A stretch of DNA of 64,000 nucleotides. Origin: Vannielia litorea. GTDB lineage: Bacteria > Pseudomonadota > Alphaproteobacteria > Rhodobacterales > Rhodobacteraceae. The stretch is taken from contig NZ_QTNQ01000011.1 in assembly GCF_018424695.1 (NCBI RefSeq), positions 29,352 to 93,351 of the forward strand. The letters are read 5' to 3'. The number at the start of each line of letters is the position of its first letter. Within the stretch, counting starts at the first letter, position 1. Below, one piece after another: positions 18,656-27,924 of the stretch. The translations under genes and the position numbers were made by a program. The notes beneath the pieces are model-generated. The model was not told the DNA's origin. It did no database searches and saw only the letters and a list, made by a program, of their open reading frames with translations.

Positions 18656-21157
18656 TTATCCGTCTACACGGATAACGGCGTTGCTCGGGTCGTAGGGGCT
18701 GTCTTCGGTCACCTCCACGTCCCAGAGCTTGTCCTGCATTTTCACCTTCAGCTTGGTGCCGGGCTTGGCCAGATCGGGGCTTACATAGCCCATGCCGATG
18801 CTCTTGCCGAAGGCCACCGAGTAGCCGCCCGAGGTGAGGCGGCCCACTTTTGTGTCGCCGTCATAGAGCGCCTCGCGGCCCCACGGGTCGGCATCGGCAG
18901 GGCCATCCACCAGAAGCGTGACGCACATCGCGCGGATACCGGTGTTCTCCATCGCGGCCTTGCCGTGGAAGTCCTTGGAAAGGTCCACAAAACGGTCGAG
19001 CCCGGCCTCGAGCGGCGTTGCATCGCGGCCCAGTTCGGTGCCGAAGGCGCGGTAGGACTTTTCCTGCCGCAGCCAGTTTTGCGCCCGGGTGCCGACCAGT
19101 TTCATGCCGTGCTTCTCCCCGGCCTTTTCGAGCTGGTCGAAGAGGTAGTTCTGCATCTCAATCGGGTGGTGCAGCTCCCAGCCCAGCTCGCCAGTATAGG
19201 CCACGCGGATCGCCATCGTGGGGCACATCCCGAGCTCGATGTTGCGCATCGTCAGCCAGGGGAAGCGCTTGTTGGAAAGCACCGTGGAGGGGTCGGCATC
19301 CTTGACGATCTCGTTCAGCACGTCGCGGCTCTTCGGCCCGGCGATGGCGAAGACGCCCCATTGCGTGGTCACATCCTGGAAGTTGATCCGGCCGAATTCG
19401 GGCTCCTTGTCCTCGATCGCCTTGACCAGGAAATCCTCGTCATAGGCATGCAGGGCACCGGCGGAGACGAGGTAGTAGGCATCCTCGGCGAGGCGGACGA
19501 TGGTGTATTCGGTCCGCGTGGTGCCGGTTGCTGTCAGGGCGTAGGTCAGGTTGATCCGGCCGACCTTGGGCAGCTTGTTTGTGGTGAACCAGTCAAGGAA
19601 CGCCGTTGCGCCGGGGCCGGAGATGCGGTGCTTGGCGAAGGCCGTCGCGTCGATCAGGCCAACGCCGCCCCGGATTGCCTCTGCCTCGGCCTTGGCGTAC
19701 TCCCACCAGCCGCCGCGACGGAAGCTGCGGGCCTCATGGTCGAAGTTCTCGGGCGCATCGAGCGGGCCGAAGTAGTTGGGCCGCTCGAAACCGTTTACGC
19801 AGCCAAACTGTGCGCCGCGCGCTTTCATCCTGTCGTAGCAGGGGGCGGTGCGCAGCGGGCGGCAGGCTTCGCGCTCTTCATCCGGGTGGTGCAGGATGTA
19901 GACGTGCTCGTAGCATTCCTCGTTCTTGCGCGCGGCGTATTCGGTCGTCATCCAGTTGCCGTAGCGCTTGGGGTCAAGGCTCGCCATGTCGATCTCGGCC
20001 TCACCGTCCACCATCATCTGGGCAAGGTAATAGCCGGTGCCGCCCGCGGCGGTGATCCCGAAGGAGAAGCCCTCGGCCAGCCACATGTTGCGCAGGCCCG
20101 GGGCCGGGCCGACCAGCGGGTTGCCATCGGGGGTGTAGCAGATCGGGCCGTTGAAATCGTCTTTCAGTCCAGACTCGGCACAGGAGGGCACACGTTCGGC
20201 CATGGCCATGTATTGATCGGCGATCCGGTCCAGATCGAGCGGGAAGAGATCGGCGCGGAAACTGTCGGGCACGCCATATTCGAAGCGGGCCGGCGCGCCA
20301 TGCTCGTAAATGCCCAGGATCCAGCCGCCCCGCTCTTCGCGGGCGTAGGATTCATTGTCGGCATCGCGCACCACCGGGTGCTCGGCGTTGCCCGCCTCGC
20401 GCCATTTGACCAACTCTGGGTCCTTGTCCATCACGATGAAGGTGTGCTCCACCGGGATGGCGGGCATCTTGATGCCGAGCAGCTTGGCCGTGCGCTGCGC
20501 GTGGTTGCCCGACGCGGTGACGACGTGCTCGGCAGTGATTACAACTTGCTCGTCGCTTTCGATCAGGTTGCCGCCCTTTTCCACCATCTTGGTGCAGGTG
20601 ACTTCCCAATGGGTGCCCGTCCAATGGAAAGCATCAGCCTGCAGCTTGCGCACGATCTCGACACCGTGTTGACGTGCACCCTTGGCCATCGCCTGGGTCA
20701 CGTCGGCGGGGTTAATGTAGCCGTCTTCAGTGTGGTAGATCGCGCCCTTGAGGTCGCCGGTTTCGATCAGCGGCCAGCGCTCCTTGATCTGATCCGGGGT
20801 CAGCCACTCATATTTCACGTCACAGGTTTCGGCGGTGGAGGCATAGAGCATGTATTCGTCCATGCGCTCCTGCGTTTGGGCCATGCGCAGGTTACCGACG
20901 ACCGCGAAGCCTGCGTTCAGGCCGGTTTCTTCCTCGAGCGTCTTGTAGAAATCGACGGAATACTTGTGGATATGGGTGGTGGCATAGGACATGTTGAACA
21001 GCGGCAGAAGCCCGGCGGCGTGCCAGGTCGAGCCCGAGGTCAACTCGTCCCGCTCGATGAGCATGACATCGTCCCAGCCGGCCTTGGCAAGGTGATAGGC
21101 GATCGAGGTTCCGACGGCACCACCGCCGACGACTAGGGCTTTCACATGGGTCTTCAT
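18656..21157 (-). CDS. Dimethylglycine/sarcosine dehydrogenase-like flavoprotein (DAO + GcvT)
   Basis: An 833-residue protein with an N-terminal FAD-dependent oxidoreductase (GGGAVG at 11-16; STWHAAGLL with His46 at the position of covalent flavin attachment in dimethylglycine and sarcosine dehydrogenases) and a C-terminal aminomethyltransferase-like folate-binding half (GYSVAFGKSIGMGYV near the end). Such enzymes remove methyl groups from N-methylated glycines and pass the carbon to tetrahydrofolate. The betaine pathway 10 kb away suggests dimethylglycine as substrate, but the exact amine cannot be proven. The open frame runs upstream into the panC promoter region; the ATG at 21157 begins the nucleotide-binding fold directly. 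Confidence 0.85.
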   Translation of the reverse strand: MKTHVKALVVGGGAVGTSIAYHLAKAGWDDVMLIERDELTSGSTWHAAGLLPLFNMSYATTHIHKYSVDFYKTLEEETGLNAGFAVVGNLRMAQTQERMDEYMLYASTAETCDVKYEWLTPDQIKERWPLIETGDLKGAIYHTEDGYINPADVTQAMAKGARQHGVEIVRKLQADAFHWTGTHWEVTCTKMVEKGGNLIESDEQVVITAEHVVTASGNHAQRTAKLLGIKMPAIPVEHTFIVMDKDPELVKWREAGNAEHPVVRDADNESYAREERGGWILGIYEHGAPARFEYGVPDSFRADLFPLDLDRIADQYMAMAERVPSCAESGLKDDFNGPICYTPDGNPLVGPAPGLRNMWLAEGFSFGITAAGGTGYYLAQMMVDGEAEIDMASLDPKRYGNWMTTEYAARKNEECYEHVYILHHPDEEREACRPLRTAPCYDRMKARGAQFGCVNGFERPNYFGPLDAPENFDHEARSFRRGGWWEYAKAEAEAIRGGVGLIDATAFAKHRISGPGATAFLDWFTTNKLPKVGRINLTYALTATGTTRTEYTIVRLAEDAYYLVSAGALHAYDEDFLVKAIEDKEPEFGRINFQDVTTQWGVFAIAGPKSRDVLNEIVKDADPSTVLSNKRFPWLTMRNIELGMCPTMAIRVAYTGELGWELHHPIEMQNYLFDQLEKAGEKHGMKLVGTRAQNWLRQEKSYRAFGTELGRDATPLEAGLDRFVDLSKDFHGKAAMENTGIRAMCVTLLVDGPADADPWGREALYDGDTKVGRLTSGGYSVAFGKSIGMGYVSPDLAKPGTKLKVKMQDKLWDVEVTEDSPYDPSNAVIRVDG

Positions 21158-21320
21158 TGGGGGCACGCGCTCCGGGCTCAGGTTGCTTGGCGCCACTGTC
21201 ACCAAATCGCGCCGCCCGTGCCACGGGGTTTCGACACGTTGGAGCCAAAAGCGACATTCGCAGGCCATTGCGACCTTTGGGCTTTTGCCTTTTGGCCCCG
21301 CATCCTCTAACCAGCGCGCC

Positions 21321-22172
21321 ATGGACGTATGCACCACCATTCCGGACTTGCGCCGGGTTGTCAGGGGAGTGCGTGCAGGGGGACACAAGGTGGGCTTCGT
21401 GCCGACCATGGGATACCTGCACGCGGGCCATATGCGGCTTGTCGAAGAGGCACAGGCGCGGGCCGAGGCGGTGGTGGTTTCGATCTTCGTGAACCCCACG
21501 CAGTTCGGCGATCCGAAAGACCTTGAGACCTACCCGCGCAACACCGAGCGCGATTTGCAGATGTTGCGGGATGCCGGGGTTAACGCGGTACTGATGCCGC
21601 AGGTGGCCGACATCTACCCGGACGGGGCCGAAACCGTGGTGGAAACCGAGCAACTGGCGAACATGCTCCACGGCGCGGTGCGCCCCGGGCACTACAGGGG
21701 CGTCTGCACCGTGGTCGCAAAGCTCTTCAACATCGTCCAACCCGATTTCGCCTGTTTCGGCGAGAAGGACTATCAGCAGCTCCAGATCATCCGAACGATG
21801 GTGCGCGACCTGCACTTTCCGCTGGAGATCCTGCCCGTGCCCACGGTGCGCGAGGCGGATGGGCTGGCCATGTCGTCCCGCAACGCCCGCCTTACGCCCG
21901 AAGATCGCGCCGCGGCCGTGGTGCTGAGCCGGGCGCTCGACGCGGCGGAGGACGTGGACGGGACGGTAGAGGAGATCTCGGAGGTGATCCGATCGGTCAT
22001 CGCCACCGAGCCACGGGCCGCGCTGCGCGGGCTCGACATTACCGAGGCCCGCAGCCTTGCCCCGGTCTCCGGCCAACCCCGAACCACGCTTGCCGTGATG
22101 ATCTCCGCCGAGTTCGGCGGTATCCTGTTGATCGACCAGCGAGAAATCACGCCCAAAGGAGCACCCGCATGA
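21321..22172 (+). CDS. panC: Pantothenate synthetase
   Basis: A 283-residue enzyme that joins pantoate and beta-alanine using ATP, the last step of pantothenate synthesis. The nucleotidyl-transferase motif GYLHAGH is at 31-37, [10 protein letters not shown] follows, [17 protein letters not shown] marks the substrate site and MSSRNARL is the KMSKS-like loop. Length matches the family exactly when starting at the ATG at 21321; the frame is open further up but that part is not conserved. Its last codons overlap panB by four bases (ATGA). It diverges from the dimethylglycine-dehydrogenase-like gene. Confidence 0.96.
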   Translation: MDVCTTIPDLRRVVRGVRAGGHKVGFVPTMGYLHAGHMRLVEEAQARAEAVVVSIFVNPTQFGDPKDLETYPRNTERDLQMLRDAGVNAVLMPQVADIYPDGAETVVETEQLANMLHGAVRPGHYRGVCTVVAKLFNIVQPDFACFGEKDYQQLQIIRTMVRDLHFPLEILPVPTVREADGLAMSSRNARLTPEDRAAAVVLSRALDAAEDVDGTVEEISEVIRSVIATEPRAALRGLDITEARSLAPVSGQPRTTLAVMISAEFGGILLIDQREITPKGAPA

Positions 22173-22978
22173 GCACCCAGGCCCCGATCCGCCGCATGAC
22201 CGTTCCACAGATCGCGGCCCGCAAGGGCGGGGAGCCGATTGTCTCGCTCACCAGCTACCACGCCCACACCGCAGCCATCGTCGATGCCCATGCCGACTTT
22301 ATCCTCGTGGGCGACAGCCTTGGCATGGTGATGCACGGGATGGAGAGCACTGTGGGCGTGCCGCTGGACCTGATGATCATGCATGGCCGCGCGGTGGTGC
22401 GTGGCACGAAGCGGGCACTGGTGGTGGTTGATATGCCCTTCGGCAGCTACGAGGAGAGCTCCTCGGTGGCGTTCCGCAATGCCGCGAAGATCATGAAGGA
22501 AACCGGCTGCGGCGCGGTGAAGCTGGAGGGCGGCAAGCGCATGGCCGAGACGATCCGCTTTCTGACCGAGCGCGGCATTCCGGTGATGGCGCATATCGGG
22601 CTTACACCGCAATCGAGCCACGTGATGGGCGGCTTCAAGACCCAGGGACGCGAGGAAGACACATGGCCGCAGCACATCAAGGATGCGGTCGCGGTGGCCG
22701 AGGCTGGCGCCTTCGCGCTCGTCGTGGAGGGTGTGGTGGAACCGCTGGCACGGGAAATCACCGGCGCCATCGATATCCCCACCATCGGCATCGGCGCCTC
22801 TGCGGCCTGCGACGGGCAGATCCTCGTGCTGGAAGACATGCTGGGGCTGAACCCCTGGGTGCCGAAGTTCGTGAAGAAATACGGCGCCCTGCACGAGGCC
22901 ATCGAGAAGGCTGTGGCCGATTATGCCGAAGAGGTGAAAGCCCGCGCCTTCCCCGGCGAGGATCACGTTTACAGATAG
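22169..22978 (+). CDS. panB: 3-methyl-2-oxobutanoate hydroxymethyltransferase
   Basis: A 269-residue ketopantoate hydroxymethyltransferase that transfers a hydroxymethyl group from methylene-tetrahydrofolate to 2-oxoisovalerate. Motifs seen are [24 protein letters not shown] (metal-binding Asp), [25 protein letters not shown] and [18 protein letters not shown]. It is translationally coupled to panC, so the two pantoate-specific steps are made together. The gene is followed by three consecutive hairpins before the convergent dehydrogenase gene. Confidence 0.96.
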   Translation: MSTQAPIRRMTVPQIAARKGGEPIVSLTSYHAHTAAIVDAHADFILVGDSLGMVMHGMESTVGVPLDLMIMHGRAVVRGTKRALVVVDMPFGSYEESSSVAFRNAAKIMKETGCGAVKLEGGKRMAETIRFLTERGIPVMAHIGLTPQSSHVMGGFKTQGREEDTWPQHIKDAVAVAEAGAFALVVEGVVEPLAREITGAIDIPTIGIGASAACDGQILVLEDMLGLNPWVPKFVKKYGALHEAIEKAVADYAEEVKARAFPGEDHVYR

Positions 22979-22981
22979 GCC

Positions 22982-23080
22982 GGAAAAATCTTGGCCAAGA
23001 TTTTTCCACCGGGAGTTCGCAGACTCAAAAATCTTCAGGAAGATTTTTGCCGACGGGAAGAATTTTCTTGAAAATTCTTC
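22982..23080. terminator. Three consecutive hairpins between convergent genes
   Basis: Three AT-rich palindromes stand in a row. The first (22982-23007) is a perfect 26-bp palindrome with AAAAATCTTG arms. The second (23026-23049) has an 11-bp stem CAAAAATCTTC with a two-base loop. The third (23057-23080) has an 11-bp stem GAAGAATTTTC with a TT loop. Each has A-runs on one side and T-runs on the other, so each could end transcription from panB (+) and from the dehydrogenase gene (-). The AAAATCTT core is shared by the first two. Confidence 0.7.
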
Positions 23081-23083
23081 AGG

Positions 23084-24070
23084 TTACAGCATCGCCGGAA
23101 CCACCTGGTCGGGCGGGCGGTGTCCATCGGCAAAGGTCTTGATGTTGATGAGCACCTTCTCGCCCATCTCCACCCGGCCCTCCTCGGTCGCCGAGCCCAT
23201 ATGCGGGGTCAGCAGCACGTTGGGCAGCTCGTAGAGCCGGGGGTTGAGCTTCTGGGTCTTGTCGAACACGTCGAGCCCGGCGCCCGCAATCTCGCCTGCC
23301 CGCAGCATCCGGGTGAGCGCATTCTCGTCTATCACCTCGCCACGTGAGGTGTTTACGATCACCGCGGAGGGCTTGAGCAGCTTCAGGCGCCGCGCGGACA
23401 GCAGGTGGAAGGTGGAGGGGGTGTGCGGGCAGTTGACCGAGATCACATCCATCCGGGTGAGCATCTGGTCGAGGCTTTCCCAATAGGTGGCCTGCAGCTC
23501 GCTCTCCACCTCGGGGCGCAAGCGGCGACGGTTGTGGTAGTGCACTTGCATGCCGAAGGCCGCAGCCCGGCGCGCCACCGCCTGGCCGATCCGGCCCATG
23601 CCGAGAATGCCGAGACGCCGCCCCGCGATCCGCCCGCCCAGATGGCCGGTGGGCGACCAGCCCTCCCATTTTCCGGAGCTCATCACCGCGGCACCCTGCG
23701 GAATTTTCCGTGTGACTCCAATGATGAGCGCCATCGCCATATCGGCGGTGTCTTCCGTGACCACGCCGGGCGTATTGCTCACGAGGATGCCGCGCTGGCG
23801 CGCGGTCGCCACGTCGATATGGTCAAACCCCGCGCCATAATTGGCGATCAGCTTCAGCCTGTCGCCGGCCTGTCCGATCAGACCGCCGTCGATCGTGTCG
23901 GTGATGGTGGGCACCAGCACATCGGTGTCCTGCATTGCGGCCACCAGCTCTTCGCGGGACATCGGCGTATCGCTTTCGCGGAGCGTTACGTCAAAGAGTT
24001 CGGTCATCCGGGTTTCCACCACCTCGGGCAACCGTCGCGTTACGACAACACTCAGCCGCTCTGCGCCCAT
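23084..24070 (-). CDS. D-2-hydroxyacid dehydrogenase (glyoxylate/hydroxypyruvate reductase type)
   Basis: A 328-residue NAD(P)-dependent D-isomer-specific 2-hydroxyacid dehydrogenase. The Rossmann motif is GILGMGRIGQAVARR, the family signature region NTSRGEVIDENAL carries the active-site arginine area, and LTPHMGSATEE holds the catalytic histidine. It resembles glyoxylate or hydroxypyruvate reductases, but substrate cannot be fixed. GGAGG lies nine bases before the ATG at 24070, which decides that start over an ATG three codons upstream that overlaps the ribosome-binding site. The frame also stays open further upstream into the SH3-protein gene without meaning. Confidence 0.88.
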   Translation of the reverse strand: MGAERLSVVVTRRLPEVVETRMTELFDVTLRESDTPMSREELVAAMQDTDVLVPTITDTIDGGLIGQAGDRLKLIANYGAGFDHIDVATARQRGILVSNTPGVVTEDTADMAMALIIGVTRKIPQGAAVMSSGKWEGWSPTGHLGGRIAGRRLGILGMGRIGQAVARRAAAFGMQVHYHNRRRLRPEVESELQATYWESLDQMLTRMDVISVNCPHTPSTFHLLSARRLKLLKPSAVIVNTSRGEVIDENALTRMLRAGEIAGAGLDVFDKTQKLNPRLYELPNVLLTPHMGSATEEGRVEMGEKVLINIKTFADGHRPPDQVVPAML

Positions 24071-24173
24071 CGCTCTCATCCTCCCGCTTCTCAAGGACCA
24101 TCCTTGCGATAGAGTGTGCGCAAGAAAAGGCGCGGGATACAAGCGCCGGATGAGGCAGATAGTGGTGAAATCC

Positions 24174-24707
24174 ATGGGGCGGCAAAGCGGCGCTTCCCGA
24201 GGGACTCGGGGCATTTTTCTCAGCATTTGCGGGGCTTTGGTTGGCAGCATGATGGCCAGTGTCGCCCATGCGGCGGATGAGCGCGGCCCGGTGACCAACC
24301 TGCCCCTGCCCCGCTTTGTCTCGCTGAAGGCCGACGAGGGCAACGTGCGGCGCGGCCCCTCTCTCAGCCACCGGATCGATTGGGTCTACACCCGGCGCAA
24401 CATGCCGCTGGAAATCACCGCCGAGTTCGGCCACTGGCGCCGGGTTCGTGACCGGGAAGGTGCCGGCGGCTGGGTGCACTACTCGCTGCTTTCCGGCGTT
24501 CGGACGGCGCTGGTGGAAGAAGACATGGCCGCGCTCCGGATGAAGCCCGATGACGGCGCGCCGATCAACGCGCGGGCTGAAGCGGGCGTGGTGGCCCGGC
24601 TGGGTGAATGTGGCCTGGAGTGGTGCTGGGTGACTGCCGGGGGCGAGCGCGGCTGGATCCGAAAGACGGCTCTTTGGGGCGTGAAGCGAGACGAAATTCT
24701 CGAATAA
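24174..24707 (+). CDS. Exported SH3-domain protein
   Basis: A 177-residue protein with a Sec signal peptide ending VAHA, followed by two bacterial SH3-like stretches: FVSLKADEGNVRRGPSLSH...GWVHYSLL and MRMKPDDGA-type continuing to GERGWIRKTALWG. SH3b domains usually bind cell-wall or peptide ligands, so a periplasmic, envelope-related role is likely. I place the start at the ATG at 24174 because GGTGA lies five bases before it and it gives a compact signal peptide; an in-frame ATG at 24150 would add eight residues. It diverges from the dehydrogenase gene and converges on the extensin-like gene. Confidence 0.82.
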   Translation: MGRQSGASRGTRGIFLSICGALVGSMMASVAHAADERGPVTNLPLPRFVSLKADEGNVRRGPSLSHRIDWVYTRRNMPLEITAEFGHWRRVRDREGAGGWVHYSLLSGVRTALVEEDMAALRMKPDDGAPINARAEAGVVARLGECGLEWCWVTAGGERGWIRKTALWGVKRDEILE

Positions 24708-24717
24708 GGGCAGTACG

Positions 24718-25683
24718 TTAGCGGCAGTAAGAGCCCGAACGGTACCGCGCCGTATCAAAGTGGAAATGGTCCCGGTGGTAGCGGTTGGCATTTGGCCCCA
24801 GCACGGTGCCGAAGGGCCCACAGGCGGCCTTGTGCATGACACGCAGCGCCTTTGACCAGGTCTTCGAGCCCCAGCCCTTGAGCACCGAAACATAGGTGCC
24901 GTCTCGCAGCGTAACGCCGGCGATATCCACCGCCCGGCCCTTGGCATGCTCCGATAGCCGCCCGGACTTGGCGTTGTTACGGTTGCGGCAGGCGTAGTGG
25001 GCGACCACCTTGATCTGTTTTACACCGCCGCCCTGCCGGCCGATGGCAGGCTTGAGCCCCTTCTTGACCCAACGATCCAGCGCCTTTGCGGTGCCGCAGT
25101 CCATCGTGGCCGTGGACGACAGCGAAATGCCCTGCACCGAGGTCACCTGCACTGGGTTGGCCACGCCACAGCCGTTGCCGGGCCGCCCGAAGCTGCTGAT
25201 TGCCTGCCCCTTGATCGAGTTGATCCCGCAGACCGAGCCCTTGCGAGCGAACTTTACCTCGGTGAGCGTTGCCTGTTCCTTAACAAGCCGGTCAATATGC
25301 GTGGGGCGGGGCTTTGCGTGCAAGGCATCGCGGGCGCGAACACCGAGGACAACACGCACCGGCCCCATCTGGTCGGTCGCAGCCGCAGGGCGCTGACGGG
25401 GCCGGTGACCGGCGAGCGCAGGCGTGCCCATCACCGGGGCCTCCCACTCTTCCGGACGGGGCAACGGGCGCTTCTCGGCCACCTTCGGGCCAAACAGGTG
25501 CCCGGTATCCGCGCCCTCCGGCTGGGGCGCTACACCACGCGTGGAAACAACGGTTTTTGTATCCGGGTCAGCAGCTTCCGCCGCCTCTGCCCCGGGCCGT
25601 TGCAACGGCCGCAACGAGCTTTCCGGCGCATTCGCCAGCGCGGGCGTGGCGATTGCCAGCAGAACGGCCGCAAGACGGATCAT
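24718..25683 (-). CDS. Extensin-like C-terminal domain protein (peptidase M15-like fold)
   Basis: A 321-residue exported protein: signal peptide to about residue 18, a proline-rich linker of about 100 residues, then an extensin-like C-terminal domain. The domain has SVCGINSIKGQ, CGVANPVQV, SEHAKGRAVDIAG and NRYHRDHFHFD, where the H-x(6)-D and H-x-H pattern resembles zinc-binding M15/LAS peptidases that cut peptidoglycan peptides. Several cysteines in conserved positions suggest disulfides. Its ATG overlaps the tyrC stop by four bases, so it is expressed with hisC-tyrC, an odd pairing of amino-acid and envelope genes that may be only positional. Confidence 0.87.
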   Translation of the reverse strand: MIRLAAVLLAIATPALANAPESSLRPLQRPGAEAAEAADPDTKTVVSTRGVAPQPEGADTGHLFGPKVAEKRPLPRPEEWEAPVMGTPALAGHRPRQRPAAATDQMGPVRVVLGVRARDALHAKPRPTHIDRLVKEQATLTEVKFARKGSVCGINSIKGQAISSFGRPGNGCGVANPVQVTSVQGISLSSTATMDCGTAKALDRWVKKGLKPAIGRQGGGVKQIKVVAHYACRNRNNAKSGRLSEHAKGRAVDIAGVTLRDGTYVSVLKGWGSKTWSKALRVMHKAACGPFGTVLGPNANRYHRDHFHFDTARYRSGSYCR

Positions 25684-26591
25684 CGCTTGGCCCCCCGCCC
25701 GAAGTCAGGCGCGTCGGTATCCTGCCCGGCCTGAATGATCCCGCGGCGGATGGCCCGGGTGCGGGTGAAGTAGTCGAACAGCTGCTCGCCGTCACCAGTG
25801 CGGATCGCCCGCTGCAGGGCGAAGAGTTCTTCGGTGAAGCGACCAAGGATCTCCAGCGTGGCGTCCTTGTTGTTCAGGAAGACATCGCGCCACATCGTCG
25901 GATCGGAGGCGGCGATGCGGGTGAAATCGCGGAAACCGGCGGCGGAATACTTGATCACTTCGCTGTCGGTCACCCTCCGCAAGTCATCGGCCACGCCGAC
26001 CATCGTGTAGGCGATGAGGTGGGGGCAATGGGAGGTGACAGCCAGCACCAAATCGTGGTGCTCCGGGTCCATCTCATCGACATAGGCCCCGAGGCCCTCC
26101 CAGTATTTCCTCAGCTTTTCCGCGGCTTGCGCATCGCCTCCCGGCGGCGGAACCAGGATGGTGAAGCGCTTGTCGAAGAGCTCCGCGAAGCCCGAGCGGG
26201 GGCCGGAATGCTCGGTGCCAGCGAGAGGGTGGCCCGGGATAAAGTGGACATGATCCGGAAGATGGGGCGCAACGGCGTCGATCACCGCCTTCTTCACCGA
26301 GCCCACATCCGTGACGGTGCAGCCCGGTTCGAGATGCGGGGCGATCTCTTTCGTGACGGCTTCCATGGCTCCGACCGGCACGCAGAGCACGACGAGATCC
26401 GCGTCTTTGACGGCTTCTGCAGCGGTGTCCACAATCCGGTCGCAGAGGTTGATTTCCCGTGCGATTTCAAGGGTTTCCGAAGAGCGGGCGGTGCCGACGA
26501 TCTCGCCAGCCAGATCGGCGCGGCGGGTAGCGTGGGCCATGGAGCCGGCGATGAGGCCAAGGCCGATGAGGGCGATACGCTGGTAGATCAT
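25680..26591 (-). CDS. tyrC: Prephenate/arogenate (cyclohexadienyl) dehydrogenase
   Basis: A 303-residue NAD(P)-dependent dehydrogenase of tyrosine biosynthesis. The nucleotide-binding motif GLGLIAGS is at the N-terminus, VGTARSSETLEIA follows, VTDVGSVKKAVIDA and FIPGHPLAGTEHSGP (with the catalytic His region) are typical of TyrA/TyrC without a fused chorismate mutase. It overlaps hisC at its start and the extensin-like gene at its end, each by four bases. HisC-type aminotransferases often also act on aromatic precursors, so hisC-tyrC is a sensible unit for tyrosine synthesis. Confidence 0.92.
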   Translation of the reverse strand: MIYQRIALIGLGLIAGSMAHATRRADLAGEIVGTARSSETLEIAREINLCDRIVDTAAEAVKDADLVVLCVPVGAMEAVTKEIAPHLEPGCTVTDVGSVKKAVIDAVAPHLPDHVHFIPGHPLAGTEHSGPRSGFAELFDKRFTILVPPPGGDAQAAEKLRKYWEGLGAYVDEMDPEHHDLVLAVTSHCPHLIAYTMVGVADDLRRVTDSEVIKYSAAGFRDFTRIAASDPTMWRDVFLNNKDATLEILGRFTEELFALQRAIRTGDGEQLFDYFTRTRAIRRGIIQAGQDTDAPDFGRGAKR

Positions 26592-27670
26592 GCGGCGGCC
26601 TTGAAGCTGGTGAGGGCGGCGATGACCGCGCGGCAATTGTCTTCGGTGCCAACGGTGATGCGCAGGCACTCCGGCAGGCCGTATCCGCCAACCTGGCGCA
26701 CGATAAGCCCTTGCTTTCCCAGATGATTAAACGCGGCATCGGCCTCTTCGGCGCTTTTGAAGCGGGCGAGGATGAAATTGGCCGAGGAGGTATCGGACGG
26801 GATGCCGATGGCGGCGAGACCGCTGGCGAGAAATGCGCGGTTGCGGGTGTTCTCGGAGCGGGATTTCTCTGAAAATTCCGTATCTTGCAGGGCGGCGACG
26901 GCACCGGAGATTTGCAGGTTGCTCAGGTTAAACGGGCCGCGGATACGGGTGAGCGTATCGATGATCTCTTTGGCGCCGAACCCCCAGCCGACGCGCAGCC
27001 CGCCGAGGCCGTAGAGTTTGGAAAAGGTGCGTGTCATCAGCACGTTATCGCGGGATGCGGCCAGCGACGCCCCGCCGTCGAAGCCCTCGACGAACTCGGC
27101 ATATGCCCCGTCGAGCACAAGCAGGCATCCCTCGGGCAATCCATCGGCCAGACGGGCCACTTCGTTGCCGCCGATCATGGTGCCCGTGGGGTTGTTGGGG
27201 TTTGCGAGATAGACGATTTTTGTCTTTTTGTTGCTAGCACTTAGGATTGCATCGACATCGGCCACCCGGTCGCGCTCAGGGGCCACGACAGGGGTGGCGC
27301 CGGCGGCGCGGGCGACGATGGGATAGACGGAAAATCCGTGCTCGGTGTAGACGACCTCATCGCCCGGCCCGGCATAGGCCTGGGCCACGAGGTGCAGGAT
27401 TTCATCACTCCCAACGCCGCAAATCAGCTGGTCGGCGGGCAGATCGTGTGTTCTGGCGATCGCATCCCGCAGGATCTTGTGATCGGTGCCGGGATAGCGG
27501 TGCAGGCCTGCAAGCTCGGCGGCGATAGCCTCCGCCACCCGCGGCGAACAGCCGAACGGGTTTTCGTTTGCGGACAGTTTCAGAGGGTTTTCAACACCTT
27601 GGAAGGTGCTCTTGCCGCTCTGGTAGAGGGCAATCTCTGAAATTCCGGGCTGGGGAATGGGTGCAGACAT
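26588..27670 (-). CDS. hisC: Histidinol-phosphate aminotransferase
   Basis: A 360-residue class I/II PLP aminotransferase that forms histidinol phosphate from imidazole-acetol phosphate and may also transaminate aromatic keto acids. Motifs are KLSANENPFG, ANPNNPTGT, and TRTFSKLYGLGGLRVGW with the PLP-binding lysine. The ATG at 27670 begins the conserved N-terminus; the frame is open upstream but that part includes the phased repeats described separately. It heads hisC-tyrC-extensin-like. Three 11-bp-phased ATGCAY hexamers lie 100-130 bases upstream and recur before the hisD operon, suggesting shared control. Confidence 0.95.
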   Translation of the reverse strand: MSAPIPQPGISEIALYQSGKSTFQGVENPLKLSANENPFGCSPRVAEAIAAELAGLHRYPGTDHKILRDAIARTHDLPADQLICGVGSDEILHLVAQAYAGPGDEVVYTEHGFSVYPIVARAAGATPVVAPERDRVADVDAILSASNKKTKIVYLANPNNPTGTMIGGNEVARLADGLPEGCLLVLDGAYAEFVEGFDGGASLAASRDNVLMTRTFSKLYGLGGLRVGWGFGAKEIIDTLTRIRGPFNLSNLQISGAVAALQDTEFSEKSRSENTRNRAFLASGLAAIGIPSDTSSANFILARFKSAEEADAAFNHLGKQGLIVRQVGGYGLPECLRITVGTEDNCRAVIAALTSFKAAA

Positions 27671-27924
27671 CACTTTCTCCGGTCGCAGCGTCATAGCAAG
27701 ACGGCTGAAACATGCAAGCCGCGAAGGGCTCGGGGGCGTTAACCGCGAAAAGCACAGGGGCACAATCCATGCACATCCGATGCACAACCGATGCATATGC
27801 AAATGCTGCATGGCTGTTTTCCGGCAAATCCTTAATCGCCCGCGCGCCCTGCCCTTGCGCCCCGCGCCGGGCAAGCTAGCATCTGGCTCGCGACGAGACC
27901 TGCCGCCATGAGACAGAAAAGAGC
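27671..27924. promoter_or_regulatory. Divergent promoter region between hisC and a membrane-protein gene
   Basis: This 254-base spacer serves hisC on the minus strand and the membrane-protein gene on the plus strand. It contains the phased ATGCAY repeats at 27769-27811. Frames across it on the minus strand include MQHLHMHR, but I do not think it is a leader peptide. No sigma-70 promoter was clear enough to place. Confidence 0.5.
27769..27811. promoter_or_regulatory. Phased 11-bp direct repeats (candidate his operator, hisC copy)
   Basis: The hexamer ATGCAC/ATGCAT starts at 27769, 27780 and 27791, an exact 11-bp period, within units like TCCGATGCACA. A further palindromic ATGCTGCAT lies at 27803-27811. 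Eleven-bp spacing puts each half-site on the same DNA face, as in operators bound by proteins such as OmpR/PhoB-type regulators. The same arrangement occurs upstream of the hisD operon at 51197-51235. Confidence 0.6.

Noticed and set aside
18965..21136. 723-codon frame antisense to the dimethylglycine-dehydrogenase-like gene
   Set aside because: No motifs and no ribosome-binding site; explained by GC-rich codon bias on the other strand.
27700..27830. Histidine leader peptide (frame containing MQHLHMHR) upstream of hisC
   Set aside because: Only three His codons, no clear terminator/antiterminator pair, and the underlying repeat has an 11-base period that breaks the reading frame; the matching array before the hisD operon encodes no His run.
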